Part shown: positions 15,557-24,749 of the stretch, piece after piece
Position numbering within the stretch: position 1 is the first letter of the stretch
Layout: every line of letters starts with the position of its first letter
Source: Bacillota bacterium
GTDB lineage: Bacteria > Bacillota > Bacilli > Paenibacillales > NBRC-103111
Length of the DNA: 64,000 nt
NCBI GenBank assembly: GCA_023388055.1
Contig: JAEWGW010000022.1
Span: 118,225 to 182,224, forward strand
Reading direction: 5' to 3'
Translations under genes and position numbers: made by a program
Notes under the pieces: generated by a model
Seen by the model: only the letters and a program-made list of their open reading frames with translations
What the model was told of the DNA's origin: nothing
Databases searched by the model: none

Positions 15557-16912
15557 TTACCGGGCAGCCGCCTCCTGATGAGAACGGTCCAAACTGACGA
15601 ACTTGTTGTAATGCTTCAGGAACGCCAGCTCTACCGTGCCTACTGGTCCGTTCCGCTGCTTGGCGATTATAATTTCGATGATGTTCTTCTTCTCGGTTTC
15701 CTTATCGTAGTAATCGTCCCGGTACAGGAACGCTACAATGTCGGCGTCCTGCTCGATGGAGCCGGATTCCCGAAGGTCAGACATCATCGGACGTTTGTCC
15801 TGACGCTGCTCCACACCCCGGCTGAGCTGGGACAGGGCGATAACCGGCACGTCCAATTCCCGGGCAATCTGCTTCAAGGTCCGGGAGATTTCCGAAACCT
15901 CCTGCTGCCGGTTATCGCCCTTACCCCGTCCGGCGATGAGCTGGAGGTAGTCGATAAGGATCATCCCGAGCCCCTTCTCCTTCTTCAGCCGGCGGCATTT
16001 GGCCCGGATATCCGCTACGGTAACGGAAGCCGAATCGTCAATATAAATATTGGCTTCGGACAAAGCACCGATGGCCATGGTCAGCTTTTCCCAGTCGTCG
16101 TTCTTCATGTCCCCGTTCCGCAGCGCATTGGCCTCAATGTTGCCTTCCGCGCAGATCATCCGCTGTACCAGCTGGGCCGCGCCCATTTCCAGAGAGAAGA
16201 TGGCGACGGTCTCTCTGGCCCGGACCCCGATATTCTGGGCCACGTTCAGGGCGAAGGCCGTTTTCCCTACAGAAGGACGGGCGGCTACGATAATCAGGTC
16301 GGAGCGCTGGAAGCCGGAGGTCATCTTGTCCAGGTCGATAAAGCCGGAGGGAATCCCGGTGGCGGAGCCCCGCTGCTGGGACAGCACCTCCACCCGGTCG
16401 AACACCTCCATCAGCACATCCCGGATAGCGATGAAGCCGCTGCCGGAGCGCCGGTTGGAGATTTCCATAATCCGCGCTTCGGCATCGCTCAGAAGGGTTC
16501 CCACCTCGTCCTCGCTGGCATAGCCGTCGGTGACGATATTGGTGGCTGCCCGGATGAGGCGGCGGAGCATGGATTTTTCTTCAACGATCTGGCTGTAATA
16601 GTCCGCGTTGGCGGCCGTAGGCACCGAATTGGCCAAAGCCGACAGATAGCTGACCCCGCCGATATCCTCCAGCTGCTTCTTGTCCTGGAGGCGGGAGGTC
16701 AGGGTGACCATATCCACCGGTTCATTGGCTTCGGCGATTTCGATCATGGCCGCGAATATATATTGATGGGCAGTCCGGTAAAAGTCCTCGCTGGAAATCC
16801 GCTCCATGGCGGTAACCAGGGCGTCCCCGTCCAGGAGGATCGCACCCAGCACGGCCATTTCGGCTTCCAGGTTTTGCGGCGGAATCCGGTCGAAGCGTAT
16901 TTCTTCGTTCAT
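15557..16912 (-). CDS. dnaB: Replicative DNA helicase DnaB (named DnaC in B. subtilis)
   Basis: A 451-residue hexameric 5'-3' helicase that unwinds DNA at the fork. The N-terminal collar domain begins MNEEIRFDRIPPQNLEAEMA. The RecA-like C-terminal domain has Walker A ARPSVGKTAFALN, Walker B GMILIDYLQLI and the arginine-finger region SQLSRGVEQRQDKRPMMSDL. No intein is present. The ATG at 16912 has AAGGAAG upstream; frames starting further upstream overlap intergenic DNA. It follows rplI and gdpP on the same strand with a 136-base gap, as in Bacillus. Confidence 0.98.
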   Translation of the reverse strand: MNEEIRFDRIPPQNLEAEMAVLGAILLDGDALVTAMERISSEDFYRTAHQYIFAAMIEIAEANEPVDMVTLTSRLQDKKQLEDIGGVSYLSALANSVPTAANADYYSQIVEEKSMLRRLIRAATNIVTDGYASEDEVGTLLSDAEARIMEISNRRSGSGFIAIRDVLMEVFDRVEVLSQQRGSATGIPSGFIDLDKMTSGFQRSDLIIVAARPSVGKTAFALNVAQNIGVRARETVAIFSLEMGAAQLVQRMICAEGNIEANALRNGDMKNDDWEKLTMAIGALSEANIYIDDSASVTVADIRAKCRRLKKEKGLGMILIDYLQLIAGRGKGDNRQQEVSEISRTLKQIARELDVPVIALSQLSRGVEQRQDKRPMMSDLRESGSIEQDADIVAFLYRDDYYDKETEKKNIIEIIIAKQRNGPVGTVELAFLKHYNKFVSLDRSHQEAAAR

Positions 16913-17048
16913 GCTGTTTTCTTCCTTTCTTGCCGGGGGTGTGTCCGGTGAGAGTGTCCAGATGAACCGATATTCCCTTGGTTGCATTCCTTACCAGTCA
17001 TGCAAATGGAATACCGGTTCATCAAGCCTTCTCAGAGGCCCACCCCTC

Positions 17049-17495
17049 TTACTCCTCGACCACATGCACCTGCAGGGTGGAGGACACTTCCGTGTGCAGC
17101 TTCACCGGAATGGTAAAGCTGCCGATCATTTTGATCGGGTCTTCCAGCTGCATTTTGCGCTTGTCGATAGCGATGCCCTTTTGCTTCTGCAGCTCCTCGG
17201 CAATTTGCTTGGTGGTGATGGAGCCGAACAGGCGGCCGCCTTCACCGGTTTTGTGCTTCAGGGTCAGGGTAATTTCCTTCAGCCGTTCGCCCAAGTCCTT
17301 GGCGTCCTGCTTCTCCTGGTCCTTCTTCTTCTGCTCGGAGGCCTTCTGCATGGCCAGGCTCTTCACATTGCCGTCGGAGGCGGGAGCCGCCAGCCCCTGC
17401 TTGAACAGGAAGTTCTGAGCGTACCCTTCCGAAACCTCCTTTACCTCGCCCTTCTTCGCTTGCCCCTTGACGTCCTTCAAAAAGATAACCTTCAT
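17049..17495 (-). CDS. rplI: 50S ribosomal protein L9
   Basis: A 148-residue L9: the N-terminal domain MKVIFLKDVKGQAKKGEVKEV with VSEGYAQNFL that binds 23S rRNA, a long connecting helix (about 40-75, Lys/Glu/Gln-rich) and a C-terminal domain. Its ATG overlaps the gdpP stop by four bases (ATGA, 17492-17495), with GAGGGG upstream inside gdpP, so translation is coupled. Length is typical. Confidence 0.98.
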   Translation of the reverse strand: MKVIFLKDVKGQAKKGEVKEVSEGYAQNFLFKQGLAAPASDGNVKSLAMQKASEQKKKDQEKQDAKDLGERLKEITLTLKHKTGEGGRLFGSITTKQIAEELQKQKGIAIDKRKMQLEDPIKMIGSFTIPVKLHTEVSSTLQVHVVEE

Positions 17496-19456
17496 TCGAA
17501 TAACCCCTCTTCCTCATCTATTTCTTTTAATACTTGCTTTAACCGTTTGGCCGCATCCTGCACAGTCGTGTGATCCAACTGCACGGCTGCATTGGTCAGA
17601 TGCCCGCCGCCTCCCAGCCGTTCCATAACAATCTGCACGTTGATCTGCCCGTGAGAGCGGGCGCTGATGCCGATGAGTCCGTCCTGGCGCTCGCCAATCA
17701 CAAAGGAGGCCATAATATCCGTCATATTCACCAATGTATCAGCAACCTGGGCAATGAGCAACTGGGAGTATTTTTTACCCGGCTCGGTGGTGGCGATGGC
17801 AATATGGTCGTAGATGATCTCGGCATGCTTGATCACCTCGGCCTTCCGCACATACGCATCCAAGTCTTCCTTCAGCATCCGGTGGATGATGGCCGTATCG
17901 GCCCCGTTGCGCCGCAGGAACGACGCTGCCTCGAAGGTCCGGGCGCCGGTGCGCATGGCAAAATTCTTGGTATCCACAGCAATGCCTGCCAGCAGCACCG
18001 TGGCCTCCATCACATCCAGGGACACCCGTTCCTGGAAGTATTGCAGAAGCTCCGTCACCAGCTCGCAGGTGGAGGAGGCATACGGCTCCATATAAATCAG
18101 CACCGCATCGCTGATAAACTCCTCGCCGCGGCGGTGATGGTCCACCACCACAATGCGGTTGGTATTCTGCACCAGCTTGGGCTCCGCCAGCAAGGACGCC
18201 TTATGGGTATCCACCACCACTATTAGGGTGCGCGGTGTCTTCAGATGAAGGGCCTGGTCCGGCTGGACAAAGCACTTCTTGTACTTTTCCTCCTCGGACA
18301 GCAGATCCAGGAGCTTGTGGATGGACGGATTATCCCCCTCCAACACCACATAACCCTCCTTGCCCGCCATCTGAACCATTTTCCACACGCCAATAGCCGC
18401 ACCAATAGCATCCATATCGGGGATCTTGTGGCCCATCACCAGCACCCTGTCGCTCTCGCGGATCAAATCTCGCAGAGCATGGGAGATCACTCTCGCCCGC
18501 ACCCGAGTCCGTTTCTCCACCGCATTGGAGCGTCCGCCGTAGAAGGACAGGCGCTGCCCCACCTTTAGAGCAGCCTGGTCGCCGCCGCGGCCCAGGGCAA
18601 TATCCAGGCTGGTCCCCGCCAGGGTGCCCAGCTCAATGAGATTATCCGTACCCGATGCCACCCCGATACTCAGGGTAAACGGCACCTTCATCTCCAGGGT
18701 CATGTCCCGGACATCGTCCAGAATATCGAACCGGCTTTGCTCCAGCTTCTGCAGGCCCTTCTGGTCCATCATGAACAGGAACCGGTCGGAGGCCGTCCGG
18801 CGCAGGAACAGGCCGTTTTTCACGGCCCATTCGTTAATCTGCCCGGTAATCTTCGCCACCGTCAGCGTCCGCAGCTGGTCATCCATACCCTGGGTGGCTT
18901 CATCCAGATTATCCATGAGAATCAGGCCAATGGCCGGCCGGCTCTCCGCCAGCTTTCGGGACATCTCCGACTGCACGGTTATGTCGTGAATGTACAGGAG
19001 GCGCTCCTCCGGCTTGACGGTGACGGAATAAATCGTTTTATCCAGCACAAGCTCGATGACTGTATCCTTGTCCTTGCGGTTCTTCAGCTGCGGCCACAGC
19101 TCCAGCAGATTCTGGCCGATGACGGTTTCCTTGCCGGCCATCTTGGCGACGAAGGGATTATGCCACTCAATGACCTTCTCCTCGTCGTACAGGACAATAC
19201 CGATGGGCAGCTCGTGTATCACCTCGTGGCTGGCCCGCTTCACCCGGTGGGACAGGGTGCCTACATAAGCATGAAGCTCCTTCTCGAAGGTGCTCTCCGC
19301 CAGAAGAGAATAATAAATGGCCAACCCTACTAATAAGAGGGCGACCAGTCCGATCAACCAGTAGTAAAAAAACAATGCCCCCGAAAGGGCCAGCATCAGC
19401 ATGTAGGACCAGACCGTATGTCCTCCATACCAGCGTTTACGCAATAATTTGGGCAT
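17492..19456 (-). CDS. gdpP: GdpP, membrane cyclic-di-AMP phosphodiesterase
   Basis: A 654-residue protein: two N-terminal membrane segments (about 15-60), a PAS-like domain, a degenerate GGDEF domain and a C-terminal DHH/DHHA1 phosphodiesterase. The DHH module shows GHKIPDMDAIGAAIG, VVDTHK and VVDHHRRGEE, the metal-binding residues that cut c-di-AMP to pApA; GGGGH of the DHHA1 domain follows. It sets osmotic and cell-wall homeostasis in Firmicutes. The ATG at 19456 (MPKLLRKRWYGG) is preferred because GGAG lies 8 bases upstream; a GTG two codons earlier sits inside that ribosome binding site. It overlaps rplI. Confidence 0.96.
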   Translation of the reverse strand: MPKLLRKRWYGGHTVWSYMLMLALSGALFFYYWLIGLVALLLVGLAIYYSLLAESTFEKELHAYVGTLSHRVKRASHEVIHELPIGIVLYDEEKVIEWHNPFVAKMAGKETVIGQNLLELWPQLKNRKDKDTVIELVLDKTIYSVTVKPEERLLYIHDITVQSEMSRKLAESRPAIGLILMDNLDEATQGMDDQLRTLTVAKITGQINEWAVKNGLFLRRTASDRFLFMMDQKGLQKLEQSRFDILDDVRDMTLEMKVPFTLSIGVASGTDNLIELGTLAGTSLDIALGRGGDQAALKVGQRLSFYGGRSNAVEKRTRVRARVISHALRDLIRESDRVLVMGHKIPDMDAIGAAIGVWKMVQMAGKEGYVVLEGDNPSIHKLLDLLSEEEKYKKCFVQPDQALHLKTPRTLIVVVDTHKASLLAEPKLVQNTNRIVVVDHHRRGEEFISDAVLIYMEPYASSTCELVTELLQYFQERVSLDVMEATVLLAGIAVDTKNFAMRTGARTFEAASFLRRNGADTAIIHRMLKEDLDAYVRKAEVIKHAEIIYDHIAIATTEPGKKYSQLLIAQVADTLVNMTDIMASFVIGERQDGLIGISARSHGQINVQIVMERLGGGGHLTNAAVQLDHTTVQDAAKRLKQVLKEIDEEEGLFE

Positions 19457-19482
19457 CTTCACCTCTCCTTTATGTCAGGCGA

Positions 19483-20400
19483 TCAGCCGCCGGCGATTCG
19501 TTTCCGCATCGGGGTGAGCACATCCAGCAGGCCGATGACACAGTAGAGGTAAATGAGAAGAGGCGGGAAGAACACTACCATCACAATGGCAAATACGGGA
19601 AGTGCCACACTCTTTTTCTTGGCATGGGCATAAAAGAAGAAAAAGCTGATGGCCTGCACAGTAAAGGCAATGCTCAGAATCGGCAGCAGATTCCAGACCA
19701 CCATGGACAGGAAGGTGTTGGATTCAATGCTGATGAACATATCCAGGATGGTAACGACTACCAGGTACAGTGCCATGGAACGGGGAAGCATCCACTCCCG
19801 GATCGGCCTTAAGCCAGGCACCAGGACATGGTTTTTGCGGAGAATCCAGCGGCCTACGGCATGGCCGATAAAGGTATAGAATACCGCCGTAACGATCAGA
19901 AGAAGCGGAATGATCTGTAGGAAATAATGGATGGTCGCATTCAGCGCCGCCTGATTGACGGAATTGCGCAGGACCTCCGGCAGACTGTCTACACCGCTTT
20001 GGAGAAATTCCCGGACCCGTTCAATGGGGTCCAGCCCGGCTGTATAGCTGATCAACAGCGCCAGAAGCATCTGGCCCAGCAGGGTGACCGTACCGCCTAC
20101 AATCGCAGAGCGGGCCGGCAGCTTCTTCCTGTACATCACACCCATCACAATGGACGGGGCCAGGAAAAACAGCGATACCACAACGGGAAACAAGCCCAAA
20201 TACCCGGTGACCGCCCCCACTGCGGCAAGGCTGATGGCATAGAACAGCACCGCCTTTTTCCATTCCAGCTTGGTGAATAGCGCCAAGGCGGGAACCAGCA
20301 CGAAGTTAATCGTAATCATGACCAGCGGGGTAATAAAAGACAAGAGCATCAATGTATTAATGATGCACCAGACCAGCGCAAAGGAACGGCCTTTGGACAA
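19483..20400 (-). CDS. yybS: YybS-family multi-pass membrane protein (DUF2232)
   Basis: A 305-residue protein with about eight hydrophobic segments and a conserved position just upstream of gdpP-rplI. DUF2232/YybS proteins are integral membrane proteins of unknown function, with a fold suggesting transport or small-molecule binding. The TTG at 20400 (SKGRSFALVWCIINTL) is chosen because GAGGTGA lies 6 bases upstream and no ATG fits. The gap to gdpP is 26 bases, so they form an operon yybS-gdpP-rplI. Codon use looks like the neighbours. Confidence 0.9.
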   Translation of the reverse strand: MSKGRSFALVWCIINTLMLLSFITPLVMITINFVLVPALALFTKLEWKKAVLFYAISLAAVGAVTGYLGLFPVVVSLFFLAPSIVMGVMYRKKLPARSAIVGGTVTLLGQMLLALLISYTAGLDPIERVREFLQSGVDSLPEVLRNSVNQAALNATIHYFLQIIPLLLIVTAVFYTFIGHAVGRWILRKNHVLVPGLRPIREWMLPRSMALYLVVVTILDMFISIESNTFLSMVVWNLLPILSIAFTVQAISFFFFYAHAKKKSVALPVFAIVMVVFFPPLLIYLYCVIGLLDVLTPMRKRIAGG

Positions 20401-20561
20401 TGAGATTCACCTCATGTTGAATAGTTGTTCACGAAAAAACGTATCACCGTTCATTATAGCACAAAGTTGCACGGGTTTCTTGGAATCTCCTGCTGCCGGC
20501 TGTCCTCCTCCGCCGCCCCCCGATCTGCGTGGCTGAGGAATTCCTATAGTCATTCTTTCCC

Positions 20562-20590
20562 TTGACGGGGAAATTCCGCAGTGCTATGAT
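20562..20590 (+). promoter_or_regulatory. Sigma-A promoter of the ABC-2 exporter operon
   Basis: -35 TTGACG (20562-20567), 17-base spacer and -10 TATGAT (20585-20590), 42 bases before the GTG start of the ATPase gene. No operator is obvious. Confidence 0.8.
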
Positions 20591-20632
20591 TTCCACTCGT
20601 TGATTTTTTCCAAATAGATGGGAGGCGATAAA

Positions 20633-21610
20633 GTGATTCACGTAGAAGGCATCTCCAAGACCTTTCTGGTCCCCAAACGCAAGGCTGGCCTGGGGCAATC
20701 GGTGAAGGCCCTGTTCCGCCGGGAGTACAACCAGGTGAAGGCGCTGCAGGACATATCCTTTCACATCCAGCCCGGGGAAATCGTAGGCTACATCGGCCCC
20801 AACGGGGCGGGCAAATCCACCACCATCAAGGTGATGAGCGGCATTCTGGTGCCGGACAGCGGCCAGTGCAGCATCCTGGGACACACCCCATGGAAGGAGC
20901 GGACCCGTTATGTCCAGCGGATCGGCGTGGTTTTTGGCCAGCGGTCCCAGCTCTGGTGGGATGTCCCCGTAGAGGAATCCTTCGAGCTGCTCCGGGAGAT
21001 TTATAAGATTCCTGCCGATTTGTACCGGCAAAATCGGGACATGCTGGTTGACAGCCTGGATCTCGCCGAGCTGCTGCACACTCCCGTGCGCTCCTTAAGC
21101 CTGGGCCAGCGGATGCGCTGTGAAATCGCCGCCTCCCTTCTCCATGGGCCGGAGCTGCTGTTTCTGGACGAGCCCACCATCGGACTGGATGCCGTATCCA
21201 AGCTGGCGGTCCGCCGGTTCATCCAGACCCTCAACCGGGAAAAGGGCGTCACCGTTATTTTGACCACCCATGATATGAGTGATATTGAAGCCTTGGCCAG
21301 CCGTCTGCTTCTTATTGGCAAAGGCAAGCTCCTCTACGACGGCAGTCTCACGGACCTGCGGAGCCGGTACAGCCTGCAGCGGACCATCACCGTGCTCTTC
21401 CGGGAGCGGACGGAAGCCCTCCAGGTCCCCGGCGCCACCCTCGCCTCCTGGTCTCCCGACCGGGCCGTCTATACCGTAGAGGAAGCGGATGCCAATATGT
21501 CGGCCATCATCACCTACCTGGCCTCCCGGCTGGATATCCTGGATGTGACTGTAGATGCCCAGCCCATTGACGATCTCATCGTTTCCTTATATAAGGAGTA
21601 TCAAATATGA
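20633..21610 (+). CDS. ABC-2 exporter ATP-binding protein
   Basis: A 325-residue ATPase with Walker A GPNGAGKS (residues 55-62), a Q-loop region near VVFGQRSQLWWD, signature SLGQRMRCEIA, Walker B LLFLDEPTIGLD and the switch His in TTHD. SLGQ replaces the more usual LSGGQ, which is common in this subgroup of ABC-2 ATPases. The GTG at 20633 is preferred over the ATG at 20618 because GGAGG lies between them. The gene overlaps the first permease by four bases (ATGA). With the two following permeases it forms a three-gene exporter operon. The substrate cannot be told from sequence. Confidence 0.93.
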   Translation: MIHVEGISKTFLVPKRKAGLGQSVKALFRREYNQVKALQDISFHIQPGEIVGYIGPNGAGKSTTIKVMSGILVPDSGQCSILGHTPWKERTRYVQRIGVVFGQRSQLWWDVPVEESFELLREIYKIPADLYRQNRDMLVDSLDLAELLHTPVRSLSLGQRMRCEIAASLLHGPELLFLDEPTIGLDAVSKLAVRRFIQTLNREKGVTVILTTHDMSDIEALASRLLLIGKGKLLYDGSLTDLRSRYSLQRTITVLFRERTEALQVPGATLASWSPDRAVYTVEEADANMSAIITYLASRLDILDVTVDAQPIDDLIVSLYKEYQI

Positions 21611-22410
21611 GAGCCTATCAAGCCGTTTTTAAGCTCCGGCTCTCATTGGGACTGCAATACCGTGCTGCAGCTCTGGCCGGACTCGCCACCCAATTCTTCT
21701 GGGGGCTGATGAGCATCATGGTGTATGACGCCTTCTACACGCACTCCTCGGCGGTTCCCGATATGAGCTTCCAACAGGTGGTCACCTACATCTGGCTGCA
21801 GCAGGCCTTTCTCACCTTCGTGATGCTCTGGTTCCGCGATAACGAGCTGTTCAACATGATCACCAGCGGCAATATCGCCTATGAGCTGTGCCGTCCGTGC
21901 GGGATTTACGGCTTCTGGTATGCCAAGCTGGTGGCCCAACGCCTGTCCGCCGCACTCCTCCGCTGTCTGCCCATTCTGTTGGTTGCTTATATCCTGCCCG
22001 GCCGCTACCGCCTGTCTCTGCCCCCCAATCCGGGCGCAGCTCTCTCCTTCGTGGTGACTCTCCTGCTGGGGCTGCTGGTATTGGTTTCTATTTCCATGCT
22101 CATCTATATCTCTGTCTTCTATACCATGTCTCCCACCGGCTCCGTCATGATGATGGGAATCCTGGGCGAATTCTTCTCCGGCATGATCATTCCCATTCCG
22201 CTTATGCCCGCCTGGGTCCAGCAAATCGCATATGTACTGCCCTTCCGGCTCTCCGCCGATTTTCCGTACCGGGTCTATTCGGGGCATATCCCCTGGCAGG
22301 ATGCGGTGACCGGCGTCGGCGCGCAATTATTGTGGCTGGCCGCCCTGGCCGGCTTCGGCTACTTGTGGCTGAACCGGGCATTGAAGCGGGTCATCATCCA
22401 AGGAGGCTGA
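21607..22410 (+). CDS. ABC-2 family permease subunit 1
   Basis: A 267-residue protein with six predicted membrane helices, starting MRAYQAVFKLRLSLGLQYRA. The N-terminal cytoplasmic helix, the ELCRPCGIYGFWYAKLVAQR loop and the motif near GEFFSGMIIPIPLMPAWVQ fit the ABC2_membrane_6 (DUF990-like) family, which pairs with a second permease of related fold. It is translationally coupled to the ATPase, and its stop lies 7 bases before the next start. Confidence 0.9.
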   Translation: MRAYQAVFKLRLSLGLQYRAAALAGLATQFFWGLMSIMVYDAFYTHSSAVPDMSFQQVVTYIWLQQAFLTFVMLWFRDNELFNMITSGNIAYELCRPCGIYGFWYAKLVAQRLSAALLRCLPILLVAYILPGRYRLSLPPNPGAALSFVVTLLLGLLVLVSISMLIYISVFYTMSPTGSVMMMGILGEFFSGMIIPIPLMPAWVQQIAYVLPFRLSADFPYRVYSGHIPWQDAVTGVGAQLLWLAALAGFGYLWLNRALKRVIIQGG

Positions 22411-22417
22411 ACCTTCT

Positions 22418-23203
22418 ATGAAGCTATACGGCAAATATATCGTCATGCTGCTGAAATCGCAGATGGAATACAGAACGTCCTTTCTGCTGCTGTCTGTGGG
22501 GCAGTTTTTCGCGCCCTTCTTCATTTTTGCGGGTATGTATTTCCTGTTCCAGCAGTTCGGACAGATCCGGGGCTGGACCTTCTATGAAACAGCCTTGTGC
22601 TTTGCGGTCATTCATATGGCCTTCTCCATCAGCGAATGCTTTGCCCGGGGCTTCGACAACTTCTCCTCCCTGGTGGTCTCCGGCGACTTTGACCGGATTC
22701 TGCTGCGGCCCCGGACAACCGTGCTCCAAGTGCTGGGCTCCCGCTTCGAATTCTCACGGGTCGGCCGTCTGGTGCAGAGCCTGGCTGTGCTGCTGTGGGC
22801 GGTCTGGATGCTGCCGGTGGAATGGACCTGGTTCAAAGGCGGGGTGCTGGTGCTTATGGTGGCCAGCGGCGTCAGCATCTTCGCGGGAATCTTCATCCTG
22901 GCCGCCACCCTGTGCTTCTGGACCATCCAGGGCCTGGAGATCGCCAATATCTTCACGGACGGCGGACGGGAGCTGGCGCAGTACCCCATTAACATTTACC
23001 AAAAATGGGCAGCACGCTTCTTCACCTTCATCATTCCCTTCGGCTGCTCCAATTATCTCCCGCTCCTGTACATTCTGGGACGGACAGAGACAGGGCATCC
23101 GGTATTGTATGCCTTAGCCCCCCTGACAGGTTTTCTGTTCCTGCTTCCTTGCCTTCTGGTCTGGAGGTTCGGTGTCAGGCACTACTGTTCGACCGGTTCT
23201 TAA
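22418..23203 (+). CDS. ABC-2 family permease subunit 2
   Basis: A 261-residue protein with about six membrane helices. It resembles subunit 1 in layout: N-terminal amphipathic segment, SGDFDRILLRPRTTVLQVLG loop matching the cytoplasmic loop of the partner, and a terminal hydrophobic pair. AAGGAGGCTGAACCTTCT precedes the ATG. It completes a heterodimeric exporter channel with subunit 1. A bidirectional terminator follows within 35 bases. The three-gene operon interrupts the yybS to rpsR order known from Bacillus. Confidence 0.9.
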   Translation: MKLYGKYIVMLLKSQMEYRTSFLLLSVGQFFAPFFIFAGMYFLFQQFGQIRGWTFYETALCFAVIHMAFSISECFARGFDNFSSLVVSGDFDRILLRPRTTVLQVLGSRFEFSRVGRLVQSLAVLLWAVWMLPVEWTWFKGGVLVLMVASGVSIFAGIFILAATLCFWTIQGLEIANIFTDGGRELAQYPINIYQKWAARFFTFIIPFGCSNYLPLLYILGRTETGHPVLYALAPLTGFLFLLPCLLVWRFGVRHYCSTGS

Positions 23204-23235
23204 ACACTCCCCCGAATGATTATGCTTCTACACAC

Positions 23236-23281
23236 AAAACCCCGGTCCTCCGCAAGCTGTGCGGAGGGATCCGGGGTTTTT
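23236..23281. terminator. Bidirectional terminator between ABC-2 operon and GNAT gene
   Basis: AAAACCCCGG (23236-23245) pairs with CCGGGGTTTT (23271-23280), with an inner CCTCCGC/GCGGAGG stem around a short loop and A/T runs on both sides. It serves the two convergent transcripts. Confidence 0.93.
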
Positions 23282-23286
23282 ATGCG

Positions 23287-23769
23287 TTAACGGAGCATGT
23301 GCTTGTAGATGCCGGGTGAAGAATCGGGAATGGCGATGGCTCCGACTTCCTTCTCATAGAAGGCGGTAGGGCCGGCGCTGCCGATGATGGCGTAGGCGTA
23401 ACCCTCCGCTCTCATGGCATGAAGCGCTGCCAGCAGGAGGGCCTTGCCTATGCCCTTGCCCCTGTAATCGGGGTTGACACCGGTAGGCCCGAAGAAATCC
23501 TTGGCTGTGGCTTCATAACAAGCGAACCCTACCATCTCCGCCTTGTCTCCGCTTACGTCCTGGGCAATAAAGCAGCTTACAGGCAAACGGCTGTAAGCGG
23601 CCTCCAGCTCACTTCTCCAATGGCGCTGGAAGGTGCGCTCCACCCAATCCCCGGCCAGATGCTTCTCCGGCGGCAGTCCCCGGCGGATCACAATGCCCTG
23701 CTCCTCCAATTGACGCTGTACAGGCGCAAGGTCAGGCAATTCATACAGCTTCACCAGCATATCCGGCAT
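23287..23769 (-). CDS. GNAT-family N-acetyltransferase
   Basis: A 160-residue GCN5-related acetyltransferase with the acetyl-CoA loop in NPDYRGKGIGKALLLAAL and the C-terminal AYAIIGSAGPTAFYEKEVGA segment typical of small-molecule or GCN5-like acyltransferases. The substrate is unknown. The ATG at 23769 (MPDMLVKLYELP) has GGGAGA upstream; a longer frame from 23808 adds 13 residues of no family likeness. It lies convergent to the ABC-2 operon. A terminator for the rpsR operon lies just upstream of it on the same strand. Confidence 0.88.
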   Translation of the reverse strand: MPDMLVKLYELPDLAPVQRQLEEQGIVIRRGLPPEKHLAGDWVERTFQRHWRSELEAAYSRLPVSCFIAQDVSGDKAEMVGFACYEATAKDFFGPTGVNPDYRGKGIGKALLLAALHAMRAEGYAYAIIGSAGPTAFYEKEVGAIAIPDSSPGIYKHMLR

Positions 23770-23812
23770 CCTGGACACTCTCCCTTTTCTGGTAAATGAA
23801 AGTGGCATCTAA

Positions 23813-23844
23813 CAAAAAACACCAACCCCCAAAGGAGGCTGGTG
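23813..23844 (-). terminator. Rho-independent terminator of rpsF-ssb-rpsR
   Basis: On the minus strand CACCAGCCTCC pairs with GGGGGTTGGTG around a TTTG loop, followed by TTTTTTG. It lies 15 bases after rpsR. Confidence 0.88.
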
Positions 23845-23858
23845 CTGGTATCCAACTC

Positions 23859-24140
23859 TTATTCCGTGGTGTACGGAAGCAATGCTACAGTACGGGCACG
23901 CTTGATCGCAGTGGTCAAAGCGCGTTGATACTTCGCAGAAGTACCAGTTACACGGCGGGGCAGAATCTTGCCGCGTTCGCTGATAAACTTACGAAGGGTA
24001 TCAATGTCCTTATAGTCAATGTGAGTGATCTTGTTCACAGTGAAATAGCAGACCTTACGACGTTTGTTACGGCCTTTGCCGCCACGGGAAAACTTCCGCT
24101 CGCCGCGGTCTTCGCCGCCTTCATTACGCTTGAAGCTCAT
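23859..24140 (-). CDS. rpsR: 30S ribosomal protein S18
   Basis: A 93-residue S18. The core from RRKVCYFTVNKITHIDYKD to the C-terminal RALTTAIKRARTVALLPYT is typical; the N-terminus is a longer basic Gly/Arg/Lys-rich tail than in Bacillus. It binds S6 on the 30S platform, and S6:S18 represses the operon through the leader upstream of rpsF. It ends the rpsF-ssb-rpsR operon, 20 bases after ssb. Confidence 0.98.
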   Translation of the reverse strand: MSFKRNEGGEDRGERKFSRGGKGRNKRRKVCYFTVNKITHIDYKDIDTLRKFISERGKILPRRVTGTSAKYQRALTTAIKRARTVALLPYTTE

Positions 24141-24160
24141 CTTGGTTCATTCCTTTCGGG

Positions 24161-24715
24161 TTAGAATGGCAAATCATCATCGGAAATGTCAATCGGTTTT
24201 CCGTCATCTGAGAATGGGTCCGCATTGCCGCCCCGGTTTCCTCCGCCGCCACTATTGCCGTAGTTATTGCCGCCGCCATTGTTGTTATAGCCGCCGCCTC
24301 CACCGCTATAGCCGCCGCCGGACCGATTACCTCCGTTGCCACCGCTATTTCCTCCGCCTTGATAGTCCTCCCGCGGTGCTCCGCCTTCGCCGCGGTTCGC
24401 TGATTCCAGGAACCGGACATTGTCGGCAACAACCTCGGTGACATACACCTTGCGTCCTTCGTTATTCTCGTAGTTGCGCACCTGAATGCGCCCTTCTACT
24501 GCCGCCAGCCGTCCCTTGCGCAAGTAATTGGCACAGGTCTCGGCAAGCTGCCTCCAGGTTACCACCGGAATAAAATCGGCTTCCCGCTCATTCTGGTTGT
24601 TGGAGAACGGACGGTCCACGGCCAGGGTAAACTGGGTAACCGCCACACCTTGAGGCGTATAACGAAGCTCCGGATCACGGGTTAAACGGCCAATCAGTAT
24701 CACACGGTTTAACAT
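24161..24715 (-). CDS. ssb: Single-stranded DNA-binding protein SSB
   Basis: A 184-residue SSB: an OB-fold at 1-110 starting MLNRVILIGRLTRDPELRY, a Gly/Asn/Ser-rich flexible linker at about 115-165 and the conserved acidic tip DISDDDLPF that binds partner proteins. It coats ssDNA at forks. The ATG at 24715 has GGGAGGG upstream; a longer frame of five residues is rejected. It lies between rpsF and rpsR as in Bacillus. Confidence 0.98.
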   Translation of the reverse strand: MLNRVILIGRLTRDPELRYTPQGVAVTQFTLAVDRPFSNNQNEREADFIPVVTWRQLAETCANYLRKGRLAAVEGRIQVRNYENNEGRKVYVTEVVADNVRFLESANRGEGGAPREDYQGGGNSGGNGGNRSGGGYSGGGGGYNNNGGGNNYGNSGGGGNRGGNADPFSDDGKPIDISDDDLPF

Positions 24716-24749
24716 TCGAATCCCTCCCAAACATCATCCACGAACAGGC

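Noticed and set aside
15497..16951. Long plus-strand frame of 484 codons over dnaB
   Set aside because: It is the exact antisense of dnaB and has no family likeness; GC-rich codons leave the other strand open.
20400..23210. Prophage or integrative element around the ABC-2 genes
   Set aside because: No integrase, attachment repeats or phage genes are seen; the insertion is only a small operon.
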